DNA from: Lederbergia citri
Lineage (GTDB): Bacteria; Bacillota; Bacilli; Bacillales; Bacillaceae_C
Direction: 5' to 3'
Assembly: GCF_018343625.1 (NCBI RefSeq)
Contig: NZ_JAGYPG010000001.1
Span: forward strand, 1,249,401-1,313,400
DNA: 64,000 bases
Shown here: piece by piece, positions 30,872 through 43,813 of the stretch
Position numbering within the stretch: position 1 is the first letter of the stretch
How the letters are laid out: the number at the start of each line of letters is the position of its first letter
Notes under the pieces: generated by a model
The model's input: only the letters and a program-made list of their open reading frames with translations
Told to the model about the DNA's origin: nothing
The model's database searches: none
Translations under genes and position numbers: made by a program

Positions 30872-31543
30872 TTAATAACTTGCATCTCCAGATAACCCTT
30901 TTACAATGGCAACTCCTGAGCTTGCTCCAATTCTAGTGGCACCAGCCTGAATCATGCCTTTAACATCCTCGATTGAACGGACACCGCCCGATGCTTTTAC
31001 GCCAAGGTCGGGGCCTACAGCCTTTCTCATAAGTTCTATATCTTTTATCGAGGCACCTCCTGTTGAAAAGCCGGTAGAAGTTTTAACAAAATCAGCTCCT
31101 GCCTCTTTAGCAATTTTACATGCTTTTTCCTTTTCCTGATCTGTTAATAGGGAGGTTTCAATTATTACTTTAACTAATGCTTTTCCTTTCGCGGCTGCAC
31201 AAACTGCTGCAATATCCCTTTCTACTAGCTCATAATTTTCATCTTTTAGAGCACCTATATTAATAACCATATCGATCTCAGTTGCTCCATTTTCGATTGC
31301 ATTTTTCGTTTCAAATGCTTTTGTCTCAGGAGTAGTGGCACCTAAAGGGAATCCAATTACCGTACATACTTTAACATCCGTTGCTTTTAGTAAGCTTGAA
31401 ACGTATTGCACCCATGTCGGATTTACACAAACAGAGGCAAAATGGTAATTTTTTGCTTCTTCACATAATGTAGTAATACTTTCTTTTGTTGCATCGGCCT
31501 TTAATAACGTATGATCAATATATCTTGCAATATTATCTAACAT
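30872..31543 (-). CDS. deoC: Deoxyribose-phosphate aldolase
   Basis: 223-residue class I aldolase that splits 2-deoxyribose-5-phosphate into glyceraldehyde-3-phosphate and acetaldehyde. The TIM barrel shows [10 protein letters not shown] (about 9-18), [11 protein letters not shown], the Asp region [12 protein letters not shown] (about 91-102), the Schiff-base Lys in [12 protein letters not shown] (about 150) and the second Lys in [10 protein letters not shown] (about 180). The SD GGAGCC is rather far from the ATG. No nucleoside-catabolism partner gene is next to it. Confidence 0.95.
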   Translation of the reverse strand: MLDNIARYIDHTLLKADATKESITTLCEEAKNYHFASVCVNPTWVQYVSSLLKATDVKVCTVIGFPLGATTPETKAFETKNAIENGATEIDMVINIGALKDENYELVERDIAAVCAAAKGKALVKVIIETSLLTDQEKEKACKIAKEAGADFVKTSTGFSTGGASIKDIELMRKAVGPDLGVKASGGVRSIEDVKGMIQAGATRIGASSGVAIVKGLSGDASY

Positions 31544-31597
31544 GTTTTAACAGGCTCCTTTACTTGGAAGTTGATATTTTTATTTATATTAACATTA

Positions 31598-31625
31598 ATA
31601 AAGGCTATCCCAAAATGATACGGGA
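31598..31625 (-). terminator. Terminator after mtaB
   Basis: GGTTATCCC and GGGATAGCC pair with one mismatch on the minus strand, followed by TTTATTAATG. A moderate stop between mtaB and deoC. Confidence 0.6.
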
Positions 31626-31677
31626 TAACCTTCAATAAAAAAGTTAATTTACGCTTAATGTATAGTCTATTTTCCTA

Positions 31678-33030
31678 CTAAATCGCCATTGAATTTTCTT
31701 CGGATATATCGTCCATTACACGTACGAACTGACCCTCATTATAAGGGTAGCCAGCTTTTGTAATTTTAACTTTTACGAGCTTTCCAACCATATCTTCTGA
31801 AGCTGGGAAAACTACTTTCAAATAGTTGTCTGTATATCCTTCGTACAGCCCACTCTCTGGGTTTTCTTTATACGGTTCTTCAGGAATGACTTCTAATACT
31901 TCATTTTCAAATTGTGAGGCGTATTCTTTTGCTAGCTGGTCAGACAATGTAATTAATCGATGTACTCGATCGTTTTTAATGTTTTCATCAATTTGATCTG
32001 GCATTCTAGCTGCAGGAGTACCTGTACGTTTTGAATAAGGGAAAACATGTAATTCCGAGAATTTATGTTCTTTGATGAAATTATATGTTTCCATAAATTC
32101 TTCTTCTGTTTCTCCTGGGAACCCTACGATAACATCTGATGTGATCGCGAGTCCTGGAAGTGCTTTTTTCAACAATTCCAACCTCTCTGCAAAAAATTCC
32201 ATTGTGTATTTCCTGCGCATTCTTTTCAAAACGGTATTTGAACCAGACTGAAGCGGGATATGCAAATGTCTAACGACTAATTTTGATTTATCAATTACAT
32301 CAATTACTTCATCTGTTAATTGACTTGCTTCAATTGAAGAAATTCGAATTCGTTTTAACCCTCTAACTTGAGACTCCAAATCGCGTAGTAATGCAGCAAG
32401 ATTATAATCTTTCATATCTTCCCCATAACCACCCGTATGGATTCCAGTTAAAACAATCTCTTTATATCCCGCGTCAACGAGCTGCTGAGCTTGGCGAATG
32501 ACCTCTTTCGGATCACGCGAGCGCATTAAACCGCGAGCCCAAGGAATAATACAGAAAGTACAAAAATTATTGCAGCCTTCTTGTATTTTTAATGAAGCAC
32601 GTGTGCGATCAGTAAAAGCTGGAACATCCAGTTCTTCATAAACACGATTTTTCATAATATTACCGACGCCGTTAATCGGCTGACGTTCTTCTTTGTACTG
32701 TTCTATATAATCAAGCATTTTAACACGGTCTTGAGTTCCTACTACGACGTCAACTCCAGGTATCGCCATAATTTCTGCTGGAGAAGTTTGAGCATAACAG
32801 CCAGTTACACATATAACAGCATCAGGGTTTTGCCTAATAGCACGGCGAATTACTTGACGGCTTTTTTTATCACCTGTATTTGTTACCGTACAAGTATTGA
32901 TAACATAAACGTCGGCATTGCTCTCAAAATCAACGCGTTCATAACCTTGTTTCTTAAATAATTGCCATATTGCTTCGGTTTCATAATGGTTTACTTTACA
33001 GCCCAGTGTATGAAATGCAACAAGAGACAT
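31678..33030 (-). CDS. mtaB: tRNA ms2t6A methylthiotransferase MtaB
   Basis: 450-residue radical-SAM enzyme that adds the methylthio group to t6A37 of tRNAs reading ANN codons. The N-terminal UPF0004 domain has the cysteines of TLGCKVN (about 10), NTCTVTN (about 47) and VTGCYAQ (about 81). The radical-SAM CxxxCxxC is CNNFCTFC (about 149-156). A C-terminal TRAM domain covers about 375-440. The ATG at 33030 has the SD GAGGTGAT; the GTG at 33039 is part of that SD. It starts 6 bp after the rsmE stop. Confidence 0.94.
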   Translation of the reverse strand: MSLVAFHTLGCKVNHYETEAIWQLFKKQGYERVDFESNADVYVINTCTVTNTGDKKSRQVIRRAIRQNPDAVICVTGCYAQTSPAEIMAIPGVDVVVGTQDRVKMLDYIEQYKEERQPINGVGNIMKNRVYEELDVPAFTDRTRASLKIQEGCNNFCTFCIIPWARGLMRSRDPKEVIRQAQQLVDAGYKEIVLTGIHTGGYGEDMKDYNLAALLRDLESQVRGLKRIRISSIEASQLTDEVIDVIDKSKLVVRHLHIPLQSGSNTVLKRMRRKYTMEFFAERLELLKKALPGLAITSDVIVGFPGETEEEFMETYNFIKEHKFSELHVFPYSKRTGTPAARMPDQIDENIKNDRVHRLITLSDQLAKEYASQFENEVLEVIPEEPYKENPESGLYEGYTDNYLKVVFPASEDMVGKLVKVKITKAGYPYNEGQFVRVMDDISEENSMAI

Positions 33031-33035
33031 AATTA

Positions 33036-33788
33036 TCACCTCATTAATTCAAATTGATAGGAAATAGCGGTTAATGCATAAAGTGGCGCGGTTTCTGTTC
33101 GTAAGATTCTAGGTCCAAGACCGCATATTTCAAAACCATGTGATGTAAGTTGATCTTTTTCTGGAACTGTAATACCACCTTCTGGACCAAAGACAATTAA
33201 TATTTTATCTTTAGGCTTAACAGACTGAAGGATTCTTACTAAATTGCTATTCTCGCCTTCTTTTGCCGCCTCCTCATATGCCACGATTTTCCAATCAAAC
33301 TGATGACTGTATTGGATCATCTCGTTTAATGTATGTGGTCTATGGACAACAGGCAATAGCTGACGATGCGCTTGTTCGGCCGCTTCCTTTGCAATCTTAT
33401 TCCATCTTTCCAGCTTTTTTGACTCTTTTTTACTCTCCCATTTTACTACTGAGCGAGTTGCAATAAAAGGGATAAATTCTGATGCTCCTAATTCTGTCCC
33501 CTTTTGGATGATCCATTCTAATTTATCCCCTTTTGGCAGACCGCTCGCTATTGCTATAAAAATAGGGAGTTCCTTATCTACGTTTTCAAAATCGATGATA
33601 TCCGCCTCTAAAAACGAATCCAATATTTGGCTGATTTTTACTGTTGCAGCTTTTCCATCTTTGAAAACAACCCAAAACATATCATCTTCTTTCATCCTCA
33701 TTACTCTGGAGATATGATGAAAATCATCACCGGATATGCTTATTGATTTTTGATCGTTATAAGTTTCATTTAAAAAATAGCGTTGCAC
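33036..33788 (-). CDS. rsmE: 16S rRNA (uracil-1498-N3)-methyltransferase
   Basis: 250-residue SPOUT-class methyltransferase that modifies U1498 of 16S rRNA. The N-terminal PUA-like part has FHHISRVMRMKEDD. The knotted C-terminal SAM site has IVFGPEGGITVPEKD (about 198-212) and LGPRILRTETAPLYAL (about 222-237), both family signatures. The start is GTG, with the SD GAGGTG. Cotranscribed with prmA and mtaB downstream of dnaJ. Confidence 0.95.
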   Translation of the reverse strand: MQRYFLNETYNDQKSISISGDDFHHISRVMRMKEDDMFWVVFKDGKAATVKISQILDSFLEADIIDFENVDKELPIFIAIASGLPKGDKLEWIIQKGTELGASEFIPFIATRSVVKWESKKESKKLERWNKIAKEAAEQAHRQLLPVVHRPHTLNEMIQYSHQFDWKIVAYEEAAKEGENSNLVRILQSVKPKDKILIVFGPEGGITVPEKDQLTSHGFEICGLGPRILRTETAPLYALTAISYQFELMR

Positions 33789-33800
33789 CTTGACACCTCA

Positions 33801-34739
33801 TCATAGACGCTTTGCGATGAAAGCAACCCAATCTTCCATTACTAATGTTTCCTCAATATCAAAACCAGCGGAAAGGATCGCCTCTTTTACTTCTTGTTTT
33901 TTTGGATGAATGATACCAGATGTAATGAAATAGCCACCCTGTTTAACAATGGATGCAGCATCGTTTGTAAGACGAATAATGATATCAGCTAATATATTTG
34001 CTACAACAATGTCAGTTTTACTCTCTATGCCTTCAAGCAAGTTTCCTTTTCGAACTTCAATACGATCGGAAACATGATTTATTTCTATATTTTGCCTTGC
34101 GGATTCTACTGCTACTTCATCTAAGTCCAAAGCTAAAACATGCTTTGCTCCTAATAATGCCGCAGCAATACTGAGAACTCCCGATCCTGTTCCTACATCA
34201 ATGACATTTTGACCATTTTGGACAGTCTTCTCCAATGCTTGAATACACATGACAGTAGTAGGGTGGGTTCCCGTGCCAAAAGCCATTCCAGGATCAAGCT
34301 CAATAATTAGCTCATCACTTTTTACTCGATTATATTCTTCCCATGTTGGTACAATAGTAAATGTTTCAGATATTTTCACTGGATGGTAATATTTTTTCCA
34401 GGCGGATGCCCAGTCCTCTTCCTTTACTTCTGTTGTCGTCACTTGATTCATGCCAATATCAATATCAAATTTTATAAGATCATTGATTTCTTGTTTGATT
34501 GAATCGACGGTTTCACTAATAAAGCTATTAACTGGTAAATAAGCTTTGATGATGACTCCTTCCTCTGGGTAGTCTTCAGGATTTAAATCATAAATTTCTC
34601 CAAACCAATCTTCTCTCTCCTTCGTTAATTCAGCTGGATCTTCAATCACGACACCGCTAGCTCCAGCTTCATGGAGGATGTTGGAAATAGGCTCGATTGC
34701 TTCATTGGTCGTATGGATACTAATTTCGCTCCACTTCAT
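33801..34739 (-). CDS. prmA: Ribosomal protein L11 methyltransferase
   Basis: 312-residue SAM-dependent lysine methyltransferase that trimethylates L11. The N-terminal substrate domain begins [20 protein letters not shown]. The SAM motif is [15 protein letters not shown] (about 176-190), with [10 protein letters not shown] next, and the NILADI catalytic motif at about 245. I chose the ATG at 34739 (SD TTGGAGCGG) because it matches the family N-terminus; the ATG at 34754 would add MERFL. Follows dnaJ, as in B. subtilis. Confidence 0.95.
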   Translation of the reverse strand: MKWSEISIHTTNEAIEPISNILHEAGASGVVIEDPAELTKEREDWFGEIYDLNPEDYPEEGVIIKAYLPVNSFISETVDSIKQEINDLIKFDIDIGMNQVTTTEVKEEDWASAWKKYYHPVKISETFTIVPTWEEYNRVKSDELIIELDPGMAFGTGTHPTTVMCIQALEKTVQNGQNVIDVGTGSGVLSIAAALLGAKHVLALDLDEVAVESARQNIEINHVSDRIEVRKGNLLEGIESKTDIVVANILADIIIRLTNDAASIVKQGGYFITSGIIHPKKQEVKEAILSAGFDIEETLVMEDWVAFIAKRL

Positions 34740-34768
34740 TAAAAACCGCTCCAATCCAATTCAATTCA

Positions 34769-35890
34769 TCAACTTTTAAAAGCGCGTTTTACCTTATCAA
34801 AGAAACTCTCATGCTGCTCGTCAAGAGTATCTCCACTCGTATCTGCAAAATCACGAAGCAATTGCTTTTGCTGCTCAGTAAGCTTCGTAGGAGTTATAAC
34901 TTTTACTTGGATATGCTGGTCCCCTGTTCCATATCCTCTCACATTATGGACACCTTTTCCACGAAGTCGGAATCTTGTACCTGTTTGTGTTCCAGCTGGA
35001 ATCTTCAGTTTTACTTTTCCATATAAAGTCGGAACCTCTATTTCATCACCAAGTGCTGCTTGTGCAAACGTAATTGGCATTTCACAATAAATATCATCGC
35101 CTTCACGCTCAAAAAATTCATGAGGCATAACATGGAATACTACATATAAATCCCCAGGAGGTCCTCCATTAATTCCAGGTTCTCCTTCACCCGAAACCCG
35201 CATTTGCTGACCGTCATCAATGCCTTGAGGGATTTTAACGTTAATTTTCCTACGTTTTTTGACCTTGCCGTCACCTCCGCAAGTACGGCATTTCTCTTTA
35301 ATCAATTTACCCGTTCCATTACAATGATTACATACTCTACGATTAACGATTCGACCGAATGGAGTATTTTGTTCTACATTAAGCTGACCACTTCCATGAC
35401 AATGAGGACATGATTCTGGTGTCGTACCTGGTTTTGCTCCACTTCCATTACATGTATCACATGTTTCTTCTCTTGGTATTTCGATAATTGTCTCTTTCCC
35501 AAACACAGCCTCTTCAAAGGTTAACGTCATCGTATATTGAAGATCTGAACCTTGTCTTGGCGCATTAGGATCCCTACGTCCGCCGCCGCCAAAGAAAGTA
35601 TTGAAAATGTCTTCAAATCCGCCAAATCCCCCAAAATCGGCACCACCGAATCCACCACCGCCAAAGCCTTGTGGACCTTCGTGGCCAAATTGATCATATT
35701 GTGCACGTTTTTGGTCATCATTTAATACTTCATACGCTTCTGTTATTTCTTTAAACTTCTCATCCGCTCCCGCTTCTTTATTAATATCCGGATGATATTG
35801 TTTCGATAATCGTCTATACGCTTTTTTGATTTCGTCTTTTGTGGCGCTTTTCGATACTCCGAGCACCTCATAATAATCTCTTTTACTCAT
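34769..35890 (-). CDS. dnaJ: Chaperone DnaJ
   Basis: 373-residue Hsp40 that delivers clients to DnaK and triggers ATP hydrolysis. J domain with HPD at 33-35; Gly/Phe-rich linker (about 75-115, with GGFGG repeats); four zinc-finger CxxCxGxG repeats ([32 protein letters not shown]); C-terminal substrate domain. The ATG at 35890 gives [10 protein letters not shown]; upstream codons lack an SD. A hairpin separates it from dnaK. Confidence 0.97.
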   Translation of the reverse strand: MSKRDYYEVLGVSKSATKDEIKKAYRRLSKQYHPDINKEAGADEKFKEITEAYEVLNDDQKRAQYDQFGHEGPQGFGGGGFGGADFGGFGGFEDIFNTFFGGGGRRDPNAPRQGSDLQYTMTLTFEEAVFGKETIIEIPREETCDTCNGSGAKPGTTPESCPHCHGSGQLNVEQNTPFGRIVNRRVCNHCNGTGKLIKEKCRTCGGDGKVKKRRKINVKIPQGIDDGQQMRVSGEGEPGINGGPPGDLYVVFHVMPHEFFEREGDDIYCEMPITFAQAALGDEIEVPTLYGKVKLKIPAGTQTGTRFRLRGKGVHNVRGYGTGDQHIQVKVITPTKLTEQQKQLLRDFADTSGDTLDEQHESFFDKVKRAFKS

Positions 35891-35984
35891 AAAAACACAC
35901 TCCCGCGTCCTTTTCACATAAAGTATATTTTATCACAAATCGTATAGTGATTAAAAGTGAAGAATAATAATGACAGCTTATACG

Positions 35985-36028
35985 GAAAGGAAAAGCCAAA
36001 GCCGTTTAGATTGGCTTTGGCTTTTCCT
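35985..36028 (-). terminator. Hairpin between dnaK and dnaJ
   Basis: AGGAAAAGCCAAAGCC (35988-36003) and GGCTTTGGCTTTTCCT (36013-36028) form a perfect 16-bp stem. The tail on the minus strand is only TTTCC, so it may act as a partial terminator or RNA end-stabiliser within the heat-shock operon. Confidence 0.65.
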
Positions 36029-36035
36029 ACCACGA

Positions 36036-38539
<2,504 letters not shown>

Positions 38540-38568
38540 AACAACTTCACCTCCTTAAAATTATTTCT

Positions 38569-39600
38569 TTATTGATGGTACAGTTTTGTTAATGCGATAC
38601 TCAAATCCTTACTCAAAAAATCTAATAAACTAATGACACGTGAATATTCCATTCTAGTTGGACCCAATATAGCGATCGTTCCAACATCTTCCTCGCCTAT
38701 AGAATAGGTAGCAGTAATGAGGCTGCAATCTTCCATTTTCGTATTCTCATTTTCCTTACCGATCTTAACATGAATTCCACGTGGTGTATGTTTGAACAAT
38801 TCGTAAATTCCCTGTTCTTGTTCAATCATATCCATAATAGAGCGGATTTTTTCAATGTCTTTAAACTCAGGCTGATTGAGCATATTGGTTTTTCCGCCAA
38901 AAAATAATCGATCTGATTGAGGCAAGTCAACAGTAGATATTATTGAATTAAGCAATATATCATATTGTTGGATATTTCTTTGCAAGAGTGCTGCCACTTC
39001 TTTATAGATTGTTTCCCTAAGATCGGCAATAGAAACACCCATTAATTTATCATTTAATATGTTCACAAGCTTTTCAATCTCTTCAGGAGCCATATTTTCC
39101 GGAAGCGTGAAAATACGATTTTCTACATGCCCAGTGTCAGTGATGATGATTGCGACTGCCGTTTCCTTATTTAACGGAACGATTTGCAACTTTTTCAATT
39201 TATTTTCTTTAACTGCAGGTCCAAGTAATATCGCTGTATAATTTGTTAATTCCGATAGGATTTTAGCAGATTTTTGTGCGATATTCTCCAATTCAAATAT
39301 TCGTTCTGCAAAAATAGAATGGAGTTTTTGAATATCATTTGCATGTAGAACCTGAGGAGCAAGCAAATGATCTACATAATAACGATACCCTTTCTCAGAA
39401 GGAACTCTTCCGGAAGAAGTATGAGTTTTTTCTATAAATCCCCATTCTTCCAAATCGGCCATCTCATTTCGAATGGTGGCAGAACTAAGAGGAATATTTA
39501 TTTTTTTGGAAAGACTGCGAGAGCCGACAGGTTGTGCAGATCGAATAAAATCATCAATGATCACTTGAAGTATGAGAAGCTGACGATCTGTTAGCAACAT
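38569..39600 (-). CDS. hrcA: Heat-inducible transcription repressor HrcA
   Basis: 343-residue repressor that binds CIRCE and needs GroEL for activity. The N-terminal winged helix has [14 protein letters not shown] and [18 protein letters not shown] (about 38-55), followed by [20 protein letters not shown]-like and insertion domains make up the rest. First gene of the heat-shock operon, with its own target CIRCE 13 bp upstream, so it represses itself. Confidence 0.97.
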   Translation of the reverse strand: MLLTDRQLLILQVIIDDFIRSAQPVGSRSLSKKINIPLSSATIRNEMADLEEWGFIEKTHTSSGRVPSEKGYRYYVDHLLAPQVLHANDIQKLHSIFAERIFELENIAQKSAKILSELTNYTAILLGPAVKENKLKKLQIVPLNKETAVAIIITDTGHVENRIFTLPENMAPEEIEKLVNILNDKLMGVSIADLRETIYKEVAALLQRNIQQYDILLNSIISTVDLPQSDRLFFGGKTNMLNQPEFKDIEKIRSIMDMIEQEQGIYELFKHTPRGIHVKIGKENENTKMEDCSLITATYSIGEEDVGTIAILGPTRMEYSRVISLLDFLSKDLSIALTKLYHQ

Positions 39601-39612
39601 TTATCACCTCTG

Positions 39613-39639
39613 TTAGCACTCTGTTCTGATGAGTGCTAA
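39613..39639 (-). promoter_or_regulatory. CIRCE operator
   Basis: A perfect TTAGCACTC-N9-GAGTGCTAA inverted repeat (39613-39621 and 39631-39639), the consensus HrcA binding site, between the promoter and the hrcA start. Confidence 0.97.
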
Positions 39640-39649
39640 ATCTATAATA

Positions 39650-39678
39650 AAAGTATCAAAATGCTCTGGTGATGTCAA
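39650..39678 (-). promoter_or_regulatory. Sigma-A promoter of the hrcA operon
   Basis: TTGACA (39678-39673), 17-bp spacer and TACTTT (39655-39650) on the minus strand, just upstream of CIRCE. The -35 is perfect and the -10 is weak. Confidence 0.6.
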
Positions 39679-39697
39679 CGATTTTACACATACACAA

Positions 39698-40825
39698 TCA
39701 GAGAAGAAATGCTTGAAAAACCTCGTTTCCCAATAACTTACCCCTATTAGTCAAATATAAAAAATCATTATTCATTGTTAATAGCCCACGATTCATCATT
39801 TCATGAATAGGTTCTTTAAAAACATCCATCATATTTTCATTATATTTTTGGTGAAAATGACTTAATTGTACTCCTTTAATCTTCCTCAACCCAAGGAACA
39901 TTTCCTCTTCCATTTTTTCTTTTTTTGTAATTTTATTTTGATCAAAAATAGGTCTCTTTCCTTCGCTGATCGGCTGCATATATTTTTTTAAGGGGCCAGC
40001 GTTGGAATACCTAATGTCATTTATATAACCGTGTGCTCCTGCACCAAACCCAAAATACTCCTCGTTATTCCAATAGACCAAATTATGTTTACTTTCATAT
40101 CCAGGCTTCGAAAAGTTGCTGATTTCATATTGGTTCAACCCACTTGTCTCCATTTGTGACATTAACATTTTATACATTTCGGCTTCTACATCTTCGCTCG
40201 GAAGAATTAATTTACCTTTTCTCATTAAATTATAGAAAACCGTTTTCGGCTCAACAATTAATGAATAACTTGAATAATGTGGTAATTGGAGATCGAGCGC
40301 TTCTTTTAATGTGGCTTCAAAATCATCGATCGTTTGTCCTGGCAATGCGTAAATCAAATCGATGCTTAAATTGGTAAAACCACATTGCATGGCTTTCTCC
40401 AATGAGGAATATACATCCTCCACCCTATGAGTTCGACCAATTTTAGCAAGAAGTTCATTATTGAAGGATTGGACGCCAAAGCTAATTCTATTAACTCCAT
40501 ATTCAGCTAATATTTTTAATTTATCTATAGATAAATCCCCTGGATTGGCTTCAAATGTAAACTCCCCTTCAGTAAACGGCAAATATTTCCTAATACCTTT
40601 ACAAAGAGTTTCTAGTTGTTGTTCGTTAAGAGAAGTAGGAGTTCCGCCGCCTACAAAAATAGTATCTAAGTTTTGAGTGGGAGTTTCATTAAGGACGATT
40701 TCGAATTCTTTTATAAGTGACTGTACGTATTCATCTACTGGCTGTCCCTTTAAAAACACTTTATTAAAATCACAATAATGGCAAATATGCTCACAAAATG
40801 GAATATGGATATATGCTGACTTCAT
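39698..40825 (-). CDS. hemW: HemW, radical-SAM haem chaperone-like protein
   Basis: 375 residues of the HemN/HemW family. It starts YIHIPFCEHICHYCDF with the radical-SAM CxxxCxxC at about 10-17, then FVGGGTPTSL (about 62-71), GVNRISFGVQSFN and LIYALPGQT. It lacks the extra N-terminal Cys region of true coproporphyrinogen oxidase HemN, so the haem-carrier role of HemW is more likely than the old oxidase annotation. The ATG at 40825 has the SD AAGGTGTGAT. Lies between lepA and hrcA, as in B. subtilis. Confidence 0.92.
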   Translation of the reverse strand: MKSAYIHIPFCEHICHYCDFNKVFLKGQPVDEYVQSLIKEFEIVLNETPTQNLDTIFVGGGTPTSLNEQQLETLCKGIRKYLPFTEGEFTFEANPGDLSIDKLKILAEYGVNRISFGVQSFNNELLAKIGRTHRVEDVYSSLEKAMQCGFTNLSIDLIYALPGQTIDDFEATLKEALDLQLPHYSSYSLIVEPKTVFYNLMRKGKLILPSEDVEAEMYKMLMSQMETSGLNQYEISNFSKPGYESKHNLVYWNNEEYFGFGAGAHGYINDIRYSNAGPLKKYMQPISEGKRPIFDQNKITKKEKMEEEMFLGLRKIKGVQLSHFHQKYNENMMDVFKEPIHEMMNRGLLTMNNDFLYLTNRGKLLGNEVFQAFLL

Positions 40826-40855
40826 TTTTATCACACCTTAACTATGGTCAAGAAC

Positions 40856-41071
40856 AAAAGCGCAAGCGCCTGTTTAGCGACGTACAGGCCCGCATGATGC
40901 GGGTCCGTCGACATTGCCACAGGACGTGGCGATTTTAGTCGACGTTCCTCCTTAGGGTTCTGACGAGATAAAGGAAACACAGTGAGCCTAAAGGCGAGCT
41001 GATGTTGACTTATCGTAGGAAGAAACCGTAAGTTTGCTAGTCGCTAGGCGCTGGAGCTAGACGGGAACTAC
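40856..41071 (+). repeat. Dispersed modular repeat, copy R3
   Basis: Head AAAAGCGCAAGCGCCTGTTT, then the double-hairpin cassette (CCCGCATGATGCGGG, then GTCGAC ... GCCACAGGACGTGGC ... GTCGAC). Next come the core TTCTGACGAGATAAAGGAAA and tail GATGTTGACTTATCG to GGCGCTGGAGCTAGACGGG. No inner module. It fills the gap between lepA and hemW; apart from a weak lepA terminator nothing else is there. Confidence 0.85.
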
Positions 41072-41124
41072 TTTCTTAAAAGTTATCCACAAAGTTCTAA
41101 TCTTTATTTTCCTAAGCGAAAACG

Positions 41125-41168
41125 AAAGGGAAGTGTGGTATGAGTAATCTCATACTTTACCTTCCCTA
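41125..41168 (-). terminator. Weak terminator after lepA
   Basis: GGGAAGGTAAAGTATGAG and CTCATACCACACTTCCC pair with mismatches on the minus strand, then TTTCGTTTT. Confidence 0.5.
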
Positions 41169-41179
41169 AACTAACGTTA

Positions 41180-43015
41180 TTATTTTGACTTTCCTTGGTC
41201 ATCTCTTTTTAACACGGCCATAAACGCTTCTTGTGGAACTTCAACGGAGCCAACTTGCTTCATCCGTTTCTTTCCTTCTTTTTGTTTTTCTAATAATTTT
41301 CGCTTCCTGGAAATATCGCCGCCGTAACATTTAGCCAAAACGTTTTTACCCATTGATTTAATTGTGGAGCGGGCGACTATTTTTTGCCCGATGGCTGCCT
41401 GGACTGGAACTTCAAATTGCTGTCTTGGGATAAGTTCTTTTAACTTTTCTACAATCACTTTTCCTCTGTCATAAGCGAAATCGTGATGGACAATGAAGCT
41501 AAGGGCATCGACTTTTTCCCCATTTAATAAAATATCCATCTTCACTAATTTTGAAGGTTGATATCCGATCATTTCATAATCAAATGAAGCATAGCCCTTC
41601 GTATTTGATTTTAATTGATCGAAGAAATCATACACAATTTCGGAAAGAGGAATTTCATATATGACACTTACCCTAATGTCATCTAAGTATTGCATGTCGA
41701 CAAAATGTCCACGCTTTTGTTGAGATAATTCCATGACCGCCCCGACATAATCATTCGGTACCATCATAGACGCTTTTACATACGGTTCTTCCACATGATC
41801 AATTTTTTGCGGATCTGGCATATTAGATGGATTATCCACACTTAATACTGTTCCATCCGTCATATATACTTTATAAATTACGCTTGGTGCGGTCGTAATT
41901 AAATCGATATTGAATTCTCTTTCAATCCGCTCTTGGATTATTTCCATATGAAGCAGCCCTAAAAATCCACAGCGAAATCCAAATCCAAGCGCTTGAGAAG
42001 ATTCAGGTTCATATTGAAGCGAAGAATCATTCAACTCTAGCTTTTCAAGCGCCTCTCTTAGATCATTGAACTTAGCTGAATCGATAGGATAAAGACCACA
42101 AAACACCATTGGGTTTAACTTACGATACCCTGGCAGCGGTTGATTAGCGGGATTTTTTACACTCGTAATCGTATCCCCAACTCGTGTGTCCCCTACATTT
42201 TTTATCGATGCTGTTAAAAATCCTACATCTCCTACCGTGAGTTCCTCCACGAGCATCGGCTTCGGAGCATGAACTCCGACTTCCAGTACTTCAAATTCCT
42301 TACCGGTAGCCATCATCCGTATTTTGTCGCCAGCTTTTACTGTACCTTCCATTACACGAATATACGTAATGACGCCGCGATAGGGGTCATATAAGGAATC
42401 AAATATGAGAGCTTTTAACGGTCCTTCGGAGTCTCCAGAAGGTGCCGGCACTTTTTCCACAATCTGTTCCAAAATGTCTTCTATTCCAATACCTGCTTTT
42501 GCAGATGCCAATACAGCTTCAGAGGCATCTAGACCTATCACATCTTCAATTTCTTTCCTAACTCTTTCGGGGTCAGCCGCAGGTAAATCAATTTTATTGA
42601 TTACAGGTAAAATTTCCAAATTATTATCAAGAGCCAAATAGACGTTTGCTAATGTTTGCGCCTCAATACCTTGAGCGGCATCGACGACTAAAATTGCTCC
42701 TTCACATGCGGCGAGACTTCTAGATACTTCATATGTGAAATCGACGTGACCAGGTGTATCTATAAGATGGAATGTATAATCCTCGCCATTTTTAGCGCGA
42801 TATTTTATTTGGACAGCATTTAATTTTATCGTAATACCGCGTTCTCTCTCTAAGTCCATGGAATCTAGCAGCTGATTTTTCATTTCTCTAGATGTGAGAG
42901 CTTTCGTTTGTTCAAGAATACGATCGGCCAAAGTAGATTTACCATGGTCGATATGAGCTATTATTGAAAAGTTACGGATTTTCTCTTGTCTCTTTTTTCT
43001 TTCTTCTATGTTCAT
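41180..43015 (-). CDS. lepA: Translation factor LepA (EF4)
   Basis: 611-residue translational GTPase that acts on stalled or assembling ribosomes. G1 AHIDHGKST (about 20-28), G2 region [10 protein letters not shown]3 DTPGHVDF (about 86-93), G4 NKIDLP (about 140). EF-G-like domains II, III and V are followed by the LepA-specific C-terminal domain with [20 protein letters not shown]. The ATG at 43015 has the SD AGGAGTG; the upstream extension has none. Usual place upstream of hemW. Confidence 0.96.
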   Translation of the reverse strand: MNIEERKKRQEKIRNFSIIAHIDHGKSTLADRILEQTKALTSREMKNQLLDSMDLERERGITIKLNAVQIKYRAKNGEDYTFHLIDTPGHVDFTYEVSRSLAACEGAILVVDAAQGIEAQTLANVYLALDNNLEILPVINKIDLPAADPERVRKEIEDVIGLDASEAVLASAKAGIGIEDILEQIVEKVPAPSGDSEGPLKALIFDSLYDPYRGVITYIRVMEGTVKAGDKIRMMATGKEFEVLEVGVHAPKPMLVEELTVGDVGFLTASIKNVGDTRVGDTITSVKNPANQPLPGYRKLNPMVFCGLYPIDSAKFNDLREALEKLELNDSSLQYEPESSQALGFGFRCGFLGLLHMEIIQERIEREFNIDLITTAPSVIYKVYMTDGTVLSVDNPSNMPDPQKIDHVEEPYVKASMMVPNDYVGAVMELSQQKRGHFVDMQYLDDIRVSVIYEIPLSEIVYDFFDQLKSNTKGYASFDYEMIGYQPSKLVKMDILLNGEKVDALSFIVHHDFAYDRGKVIVEKLKELIPRQQFEVPVQAAIGQKIVARSTIKSMGKNVLAKCYGGDISRKRKLLEKQKEGKKRMKQVGSVEVPQEAFMAVLKRDDQGKSK

Positions 43016-43093
43016 CGTGTTCACTCCTGTTAATCGACGCAAGTATGCTAGCGTAAATTATAACAGCAGTACAATCAATGAGCAAATAAAATT

Positions 43094-43309
43094 AAAAGCG
43101 CAAGCGACTTGTTGATCGACATACAGGCACGCCAGTTGCGGGTCCGTCGACAAACACATAAGGACGTAACGGTTTTAGTCGACGTTCCTCTTTTGACCTT
43201 CGACTGAGATAAAGGAAACACGATGAGCCTAATACGGAGACTCGTTGTTTAATTACTCAATAGAGAAGGACAGGAAATTTGCTAGTCGCTAGACGCAATA
43301 TAATTAGAA
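43094..43309 (+). repeat. Dispersed modular repeat, copy R4 (diverged)
   Basis: Head AAAAGCGCAAGCGACTTG, a decayed hairpin cassette (CACGCCAGTTGCGGG, and GTCGAC on both sides), core GAGATAAAGGAAACACGATG and a damaged tail TTGCTAGTCGCTAGACGC. It occupies the lepA-yqxA gap. Confidence 0.75.
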
Positions 43310-43334
43310 AGGCTACCTATGATTATAAGTAGCC
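43305..43334 (-). terminator. Possible terminator after yqxA
   Basis: GGCTAC (43311-43316) and GTAGCC (43329-43334) make a short stem; on the minus strand TTTCT follows. Confidence 0.45.
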
Positions 43335-43406
43335 CGCCCTTTATATCATTCGTATTGATAAGATTTTAGCTATAGACGTTCCAATCTACATAGCGAACAC
43401 AAAGCT

Positions 43407-43745
43407 TTATAATAAGCTCGAAATGAAATCAAATATTTTTTGGGCAATAGTTGTTACAATATTTGCTAGGGATTTACCAACTTCCGAAAAAAAATTATAA
43501 GCTTTTACTTCTTCAAGTTTCTCTTTTTTCTCTTCAAGATTGAAAGTCGGAAGATCTCTGCCCATAAAGTTTGTTTCTACTTCTCCTGCTTCATTTTGAT
43601 GGATATTTACTGGTGTTTGGAATGAATCATCTGTATAACCTTTCATATTAAGCATTCCTTCATTGGCTTTGTTCATGCCAATCATAACGCCTATAAACAA
43701 AACGCCAAAAAGTAAAAGGCATTTAACTAAAAAGTTTCTCATCAT
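43407..43745 (-). CDS. yqxA: YqxA family protein (DUF3679)
   Basis: 112 residues. One N-terminal transmembrane helix (about 5-24) with GVLFIGVMIGMNKANEGM, typical of YqxA. A polar middle (about 30-80) follows, and the C-terminus is amphipathic and hydrophobic (IVTTIAQKIFDFISSLL). Function unknown, but the gene travels with gpr, spoIIP and lepA in Bacillus. Two ATGs stand together at the start with the SD GAGGAGGTG. Confidence 0.85.
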   Translation of the reverse strand: MMRNFLVKCLLLFGVLFIGVMIGMNKANEGMLNMKGYTDDSFQTPVNIHQNEAGEVETNFMGRDLPTFNLEEKKEKLEEVKAYNFFSEVGKSLANIVTTIAQKIFDFISSLL

Positions 43746-43813
43746 TCCAACACCTCCTCTATCATTTTCTCTAGTAAATGTTATGACTAGGAACGAAATG
43801 ATAGAACTACATT

